Source: Histoplasma ohiense
Lineage: Eukaryota > Ascomycota > Eurotiomycetes > Onygenales > Ajellomycetaceae
NCBI GenBank assembly: GCA_017607445.1
Contig: JAEVHH010000003.1
Coordinates: 2,542,001-2,606,000, forward strand
DNA: 64,000 nucleotides
Reading direction: 5' to 3'
Part shown: positions 57,870-64,000 of the stretch, in pieces
Layout of the letters: each line of letters begins with the position of its first letter
Numbering within the stretch: position 1 is the first letter of the stretch
Notes under the pieces: model-generated
Seen by the model: the letters and a program-made list of their open reading frames with translations, nothing else
Database searches by the model: none
Told to the model about the DNA's origin: nothing
Made by a program: the position numbers and the translations under genes

Positions 57870-60800
57870 TCTGTGAGTGTTAACAGAGCATCAAATGTTC
57901 TGAGCTCTTGTTGTGTTCACAGGTACAGATGAGCCTCACATCTGCATGCTGAAAGTGTCTGTGATACCAGGAAAAGTCCCCATGAGAGGAGCAGAGTGTG
58001 AGCCAGTGGTGGAGAGCATGCTGTGGCATGGTGAGCTTTGGAGGGGTCTTCACTTGATATTTCACAGTCAGTCTGCTGAATCTTCAGCTCTGATATCAGT
58101 CAGAGAGCTTTTCACAGACTCTGCTTCATCACTCTCACTCTGTCTCTTGACTGAGCTGCTTGACCACTGTGCAGACTCCACTGACTGTGGGCATGGTCTC
58201 AAGTTTATAGACTGAGGCTGCAGTAGATGAGATCATCTGCTTAGTCAGACAGTCTGCTTTCTCATTGCTCTCTATTCTCATATGTTCAGAGGCTCATTTC
58301 AGATCCATATTATGTTGTCTGAGGAGCTTGTGACAGTGGCTGTAGACTCAGTTCAAGGAGGCTGCTGCACTGCTCTGTATGTCTCAGATGACTGAGGTGT
58401 TGTCAAGGCAGAGTCAGATCTGAGGATTGATGCTGTCATCTGTGACACAGAGTAGAAGCTTCACTGCACACTCTAATGCACAGCAGACACCGACTGCCTC
58501 AGTGTTGAAGATATATGATATAGAGCTCAGTGCAGCTGAGAAGCTGGCCAGCTGTTTATTTCTCTGATAGACTATGAAGCTATAGTCAACCCATCTGCTG
58601 TTGTCAAGGACCTGTTCTGATTCATCTGAGAAAACACATAGATTTGTTGAAGATTGACTTCTCCATCATTTCTTGAATATCTGAGCAGTACTCTTTTTGT
58701 CTACATCCTCTGTGGGATCTGTTCTGCATCTCTCTGAGTAGTGTGGGATGGCAAGTGTGGGTCTATTGACTGCAGGCAGCAGCATCTTCAATCTCTGAAT
58801 CTTGATCTTTGAGTGCTGTCAGATTCCAGCCCCTCTTCCACATGTGATCATTGGGGGAGCTATTTGTGAAGTCAGTGGATGTCTCTCATTCATCATCTGA
58901 AGTCTTGTTGCAAAATGCATTTTGGCCTCCTTCAGAGCTATCATTGCTGATGGGAGCTCAGCATTCTGGTATAGAGTTGCAATGAGTGTTGTATGGAAAA
59001 CTGAAAGAACTTCTCTGACTGCCATGATAAGCATCTTCTTGACTGTCCCCACATGTCATCTCAGATGGGAGCTGACCTCCCCACTTCTGCCTGTGTGCCT
59101 TGCTGGCTGTGTGCGGCTGTCGTACCAGATCTCTGTGCTATAGAGCAGTGAGAGAACCACACAGATAGTGACCATCTTCTGCAGAGCATCTGCTGAGAGC
59201 TCATCTCTGATCTTCTCTAGACTTTGAATGTGCTGAGCCACAGCCCTTGTCTTCTTTGCTCAGGCAGAGACATGTGATCTTCAGATGAGCCTTCTGTCAA
59301 AGTGTACACTCAGTCAGCAGAGTGCTGACTTCTGTTCAGCTGAGGCAGTGATAGGGTGTATGATCAGATTCTCTGACACAACCACTGATGATGTTTCATT
59401 GTGTTGCTTTCTTGTGAGATGGATCATCTCAAGTTTCTCTGATGTGAAGATCATCTTGTTTGTCTCCCCCCATCTCAGAATACTCTGTATATCATGGCTG
59501 AGAAGAGTAGCATTGCTGTCAAGTAAGTGTGTAGCTCATCAAGTATTCAGATCATCTGCATAGCCAAAGCACAATTCTGAGTTCTGTCACAGCAGCTCTG
59601 TCAGATACAGAAGAAACAGTATTGATGACAGAGAAGACCTCTGTGATGTGCCATATTGCATCTGATGTGCTGCTGTGATGGTCCTCTTCAGCTGGATCTG
59701 GGCTCTGTGTTCAGTGAGAAAGCTGTCAATGAGTTGTAGCAGCTTGCATGGCCATCTCTGTTGTGTCATCTGCTGAAGCAGTTGTCTGTGCAGCACAGCA
59801 TCAAAGGCACTCTGCACATCCATTGTGATCATGAATATCTCCTTGTTTTGTGCAAAGGCTGTCTTCATCTCATGAGTGAAAGCAGCTACCAGGTCCATTG
59901 CTGATCATCTGGGCAGCGCCTCTTCATGCTGCAAGCTGACTACACCATGAATGAGTGCTGTGTATGCCAGTCACCTTGCAACAATGTGTTTCAGCCCCTT
60001 GAAGATTACTGAGAGAAGGACAATGGATCTTCAGAAGTGGATCAAGCTTCTGTTTCTTTTATCTATCTTGAGTATCATTGCCATCTCTGCCAGCTTTCAG
60101 ATTTGTGGGAAGTGGCAGAGCTGGAGGCAGCAGTTGTATAGCTGCTGTACAAAGAGAGACACATACTGTCAGCATGCCTTGAGCAGCTGCACTGTGATTC
60201 CATTCATGTCTGAAGAGATACTCTGTACTCCAATGGTGTTGCACTCTACCTTCTCCATCTCAACCCAGGAGTCTCAGAGCAGGTTTTCCATGCTGCTCCA
60301 GTGCTCATCATTCAATGAGTTGTATTTCAGATCATTGGCTGAGTTGTATTGCTTCAGAATGGCTTGCTGAAGTGCCTCAGCTTTGGCAGCTGTCTCTTCT
60401 ATGATCTGATCCTCAATCATCAGAGGGGGTGCTCTGAGGTTGGGTTTCAGCTCATGTCATGCTATCATCTGATACAGATCTCTGTCATCTCTGACCTCAT
60501 TGATCATCTGTCTTCAGTATGCACACTTGGCCTTGTGCACTATGTTCTTGAACTGGTGCTTTGTGGCCTCTGTCTGATGAGTGGTGAGCTCTCAATGCAC
60601 TCTTCAGCAGTCTGCTGTTCATCAGAGAGCTGTAGTCTGCTCTTGTTGCACTGGCTTGCTGACTGTCTGAGCTGCAGCCAGAAGATTCTGGGTGAAGTGT
60701 TGGGTCAGATCATCAAGCTGTGCTGCATTCTCAACCCTATCTGAGCAAGGCATGTCCACCATGAGATCTCTGACAAGATCTGCAAAGAGCTTCAGCTGGG

Positions 60801-61590
60801 AGTCTGTGATCTTGATCTGAGCTCTGCTCTGCTGTGTCTGGGGTGTTGTTGGCAGCATAGTAATTATAGACTGATGGTCTGAGCTGCAGTGTAAATCTTG
60901 GTGCACTGAAGTGGAAGCAAAGATCACATTGAAGAAGATGAGATCAATTATATGATCTGCTGCATGAGTTGAAATGTCTATCTCTTCCACAAAGTCCATT
61001 CTGTGTTCACTGGCCCACTGGACAAGCTCCCCTTCTCAGTGCAGATTCACTGCCTCTGGTTCAAAGACATCATGTCATACATTGAAATCCCCACCTACTA
61101 GACAGCAGGCTGGTGGACTCAAATTGATCAGATAGTCCATGACTGTGTCTGTCTCAGGCTGTCTGTACACATTGAGAATGTGGCAGCCATTGACACTGAT
61201 CCACAGCAGATCTCTGTTTTGCACAGATTGATGTTGCTGTGTTCTTATCTTTGAACTCTTGTATACATATGTCATGACCCAGGGCCTCTCCTCCTCTTGC
61301 TGCTTCAGGTTAGTGTCATCCCAGCAGTCTATGAGTGCAAAACACTCATATGCTGAGTGATTAGAAGTCTTGATGTCAGAGTGTGTGTAAGACTTCTGTA
61401 TACAGATCACTTCACAGCTCTGCTTGAAAGCAAGCTGTAGAGCTGCTGTGTGACAGAGGGCTGCTCTGGCTGTATTTGCTCAAAAGATCTGCAGAGGATG
61501 ATTTCTCTGCTGGTTGTTTCTGCAGCACCAGCTGCATTGCTGGTGTTGATGTCTTAGTATAAGAAGTCACTTAGTGAGCTGCTGTCAAAG
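57870..61590 (-). pseudogene. LINE-B ORF2 (endonuclease, RT, RNase H, Cys tail)
   Basis: Endonuclease 61500-60900: QSCEVICIQKSYTHSD, ILNVYRQPETDT, GGDFNV, ADHIIDLIFFNV and SDHQSI are APE-type motifs. RT: 59898-59587 shows MDVQSAFDAVLHRQLL and SSLSSILFLLYL, active site YADD at 59551-59562. RNase H at 58620-58200 includes NTEAVGVCCALECAV and EHMRIESNEKADCLTK. A final TCEHNKSSEHLMLC near 57920 is the zinc-like tail. Nicks the target and copies LINE RNA in place by family. Broken mostly by TGA. Confidence 0.88.
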
Positions 61591-61702
61591 TCCATCTGTG
61601 GAATGAGATTGAAGAATCTCAGATCTGTTGTCTGCATGCTGAGGCTAGACTGCTCTTTGACTGCTTGACTATGCTGCCACTCTGCTGTGTGGGCTGAGCA
61701 TC

Positions 61703-63281
61703 ACCTGGTGCGGGTCATCTGCCAGATGGTGTCCTCTTCACTGATGAAGCTCTGAGTAGCTGTCTGCTTGCAGGGTGCTAGCCTGGTGGGCTGTGTTGAC
61801 TGAGTTGATTGAGTGGATGATGTAGATATCATCACTGTGATCATTGATGCTGGCTGTGCTGGCAGTGGTTGCTGCTTCTGAGCATCTCTGTGGCATCTGT
61901 CACCAAGATGGTGGACAGCTGCTAGCTTCTTTTGAGTTAGATGTCTGAGGATGCTGTTCATGCATCTGAGCGCGGCAGGGCAGTGCTGATGCCCAGCTGG
62001 GTAGAGTTGGCAGCAGTTGGCACACTGTGGTGTTCTCTTGCACTCCACATCTGTTGGCTCCTTGTGCTGGCTTGTGGGCTCACTGCAGTTGAAGCATCTC
62101 ATCAGTCGCACACACTTTGATGGGTGGCAGTACCCCTGGCATTCTGGGTCATGTCTCACTGTCAGTGGCCTTTTCTCGATGAGTCTGACCCTCTCACTGG
62201 CATTGAAGAGTGAGAAGCCTTTCACTGAGGTGAGGAAGAAGACAATCCATGTAATCTTCTCTGTCTTGGGATTCACTCCATGTCATGAGAGTTGACAGCT
62301 CACTGATTTTATCTTTGCCTGAGTCAGAATCTCTCTCTCAATCATCTTGTCTGTGGGGATTCTTGCTTCTTCTCAGTTCTGGATGAATTTCAGAACTTCT
62401 GAGACAGCATAATTGTACCACTGCTCTGGTAGCTGGATCTCTGTGGTGTCAAGAACTTCACAGAGAGTAGTCACTGTCTTCTCAGTGGTCAGAGTATTGC
62501 ATATACCTCTGTTGCTTAGTGTGATTGCTCAATCTGTCCTGGTGAGCTCCACCTTCAGTACATTAGCCATGTCCCCCACCCTCTGAATGTTTGCAATGAT
62601 TGCCTGCTGCACAGCATATGGCTGCAGCTGAGCAATCTGTTTCTCTGACTGAAGAGTGATGAGAACTCATGAGTTCTTCTGCTGCTTTGTGCTTTCTGTG
62701 GGGCTCCTTGACTGACTGGTGTTCTTGAGCTGCAGGCTGGCTCCACTAGCTCTGCCAGCTGAGGAAGCTGCAGTCTTGACAGAAGTAGCTTCAGAAAGGG
62801 CAGAATTTTTCCTCTTTTGCATGATGCTCACTCAGATAGTTGGCTTCCTTGCAGTTGTCTTTGCTGGATTTGACTGTGGGTGAGTGTTCAGGGCAGCACT
62901 CTCTCTCAGAGTTGATGCTGCACTCAGATCTGCTGTCACATATGTGATGAACCTTTCACAGAAGACTTGAGCAAAGTTCTGACTGACTGACTGCTTCTCC
63001 TCCTCAATCCAGCTGTTCAGAGTCTTTGTCAATCTGATGAGGGCCTTCTGCTGCAGGTTCTGTTGCTGTTGAGCCTCCTCAAACTGCTTCTGTAGCTGAG
63101 AGGTGGCTGTGGGGATGCTGTCACTGACTTCTTTGAGAACTGGAGGAGGCATTGTAACAGTCTTTCTCTGCCTCTTGCCAGTCTTTTCAGTAACAAAATT
63201 GGCTGGTGACTCCGGCCCCAGTGGCCTGGTGTAGGCCATGTCAATGTCCTTGGGTGGGCGGGAGGGCATTGAGGGCTCCAT
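61703..63281 (-). pseudogene. LINE-B ORF1 (Gag-like, zinc knuckles)
   Basis: ATG 63281 (EPSMPSRPPKDIDMAYTRPL). One frame of ~525 codons with only five internal stops, all TGA, each explained by a former CGA Arg codon. A Gln-rich coiled coil is at residues 60-100. The Cys-rich region at 62130-61950 (CVRLMRCFNCSEP, CKRTPQCANCCQLY, AGHQHCPAALRC) fits two or three zinc knuckles. RNA binding in the LINE particle by family. Confidence 0.85.
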
Positions 63282-63448
63282 GACCACTCAATCTGTGCAG
63301 TACACACATGTAGAGTAATTGCAGAGGGTGTGCGATGATGTTGAATGAGTTGAAGGGTTAAAATTATACGAAAAACAGTTAGAAAATGGAAAAATTCAAA
63401 TGTACCTCTACGTTCGTGGGTAGTTGTAAGGATGTACACAAGTGTAGA

Positions 63449-63626
63449 GCACAGAGTGAAAGAACATTAAGAGCTACACAGAAGAATCATTAGAAACTAT
63501 ACAAGCACAGAGCACAGAGCAGAAGAACATCAAGAGTTACACAAAATCATAACAGTCAGAAACAAGCAGATGCAGAAGAGAAGTTGATTGCATAAGTTAA
63601 TTACTAACAGATACTAATTCATCACA
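63449..63626 (-). repeat. V-old 5' LTR, second part
   Basis: Remaining 178 bp of the LTR, ending ATCACA at 63626 next to TSD tgttt (63627-63631). Confidence 0.92.
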
Positions 63627-64000
63627 TGTTTCAAGATTTGATTTTGTTGTTCTGTTTGGCTGTCTGTTTGAGAGTGAAAGGCTGTTGAAAGTTTCCAGCA
63701 TGCGCCTAGCATATAACAAAAGATGAATCAATAATGACTTGTAAACAGTGAATCTCAATCAGATATATGATTTTTGAGTACTCTGTAAATTGTATAGAAC
63801 TTGATATAAACAATTTCTGCTAGTTCATCAGCTGTAATGTTTTTGATACAAGGAATATAGATTGTAAACTTGATATATATATCCACAATCATTAAAATTG
63901 CATTGTAGATTTGGTGGAGAAATGTAGAGGCTGACAAGTCTGTAATAAAATCTATAATAATGAATTTGAAAGGATTTGATGATAAGAGAATTGTATTCAA
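63627..64000 (-). pseudogene. Y2 integrase core, right segment of Y2
   Basis: Continues Y2 from 9270. Minus strand 64000-63755 encodes IIIDFITDLSASTFLHQI, IVDIYIKFTIYIPC, ADELAEIVYIKFY, ending HISD, nearly the same as 3842-3597 in Y1, with the first catalytic Asp (DFITDL) still present here while Y1 has NFITDL. Runs out of the window. Confidence 0.9.

Larger units (their letters stand above)
56735..63434 (-). mobile_element. LINE-B (Tad-like, 6.7 kb), full length, less mutated
   Basis: TSD tacacaagtgtaga at 56721-56734 and 63435-63448. Minus strand: 5' end at 63434, ORF1 63281-61703, ORF2 ~61590-57870, 3' UTR with minisatellite, AAAC-type tail at 56735-56750. Internal CpG is largely gone but GG/CC remain, and both ends (56755-56830, 63180-63430) keep CpG. 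Same family as LINE-A. Confidence 0.95.
9271..63626 (-). mobile_element. Chromovirus V-old: decayed full-length copy carrying further insertions
   Basis: Same family as V-young but heavily mutated. Both LTRs are 533 bp (9271-9803; 56380-56734 joined to 63449-63626), flanked by the 5-bp TSD tgttt at 9266-9270 and 63627-63631 in Y2. The internal region is recovered in order from five pieces: 9804-9877, 15669-17966, 31068-31385, 54053-56379 and the LTR parts. The gaps are hAT (9878-15668), Z1 (17967-31062), W (31386-54047) and LINE-B (56735-63434). With these removed, the pieces align end to end with V-young. Confidence 0.93.

Overview
The window looks like an AT-rich, gene-poor block from a filamentous fungus, most likely an ascomycete. 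It has chromodomain Ty3/Gypsy elements, a Tad-like LINE, short introns with CTAAC-type branch points, and pervasive C-to-T decay of repeats (RIP-like) that turns CGA codons into TGA stops. I cannot name the species. I see no host gene. Essentially all 64 kb is one nest of transposons, and the junctions can be read from target-site duplications (TSDs).

Layout. Level 0 is a Gypsy element (Y2) seen only at 8128-9270 and 63627-64000. A second Y element (Y1, 1-8127) sits in its left part, itself hit by a 5'-truncated LINE (1129-2408). Y2 is split at 9270 by V-old (9271-63626), a decayed copy of a chromovirus family. V-old was hit by a hAT transposon (9878-15668), by Gypsy Z1 (17967-31062), by Gypsy W (31386-54047) and by LINE-B (56735-63434). 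Z1 carries V-young (20611-26559), an almost undamaged V element. W carries Z2 (33927-41052), a tRNA-derived SINE (41433-41803), a Tc1-type element (42103-43435) and LINE-A (44064-50716). That makes twelve elements, up to four levels deep. All five Gypsy families or copies point to the minus strand.

V-young has identical 471-bp LTRs, a 5-bp TSD, an unmutated gag and pol with all catalytic residues, and high CpG content, so it is the youngest insertion. Its primer-binding site is complementary to its own LTR, as in the self-priming Tf1/sushi group. A single UAG separates gag from pol where V-old has CAG. All other elements are inactivated, mostly at CpG and at the first C of CpC rather than at CpA.

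The most novel feature is a plus-strand (antisense) accessory gene between pol and the 3' LTR of Gypsy Z (two copies), W and probably Y. It encodes a protein with a C-x2-C-x(9-11)-C-x(8-9)-C-x2-C-x6-C module (two modules in Z) and, in W and Y, a helical/coiled-coil tail. It runs tail-to-tail with pol. Also notable are a SINE whose 3' tail matches the LINE in Y1, U3 repeats that vary in number between V copies, and TSDs whose mutation state orders insertions relative to the mutation process.
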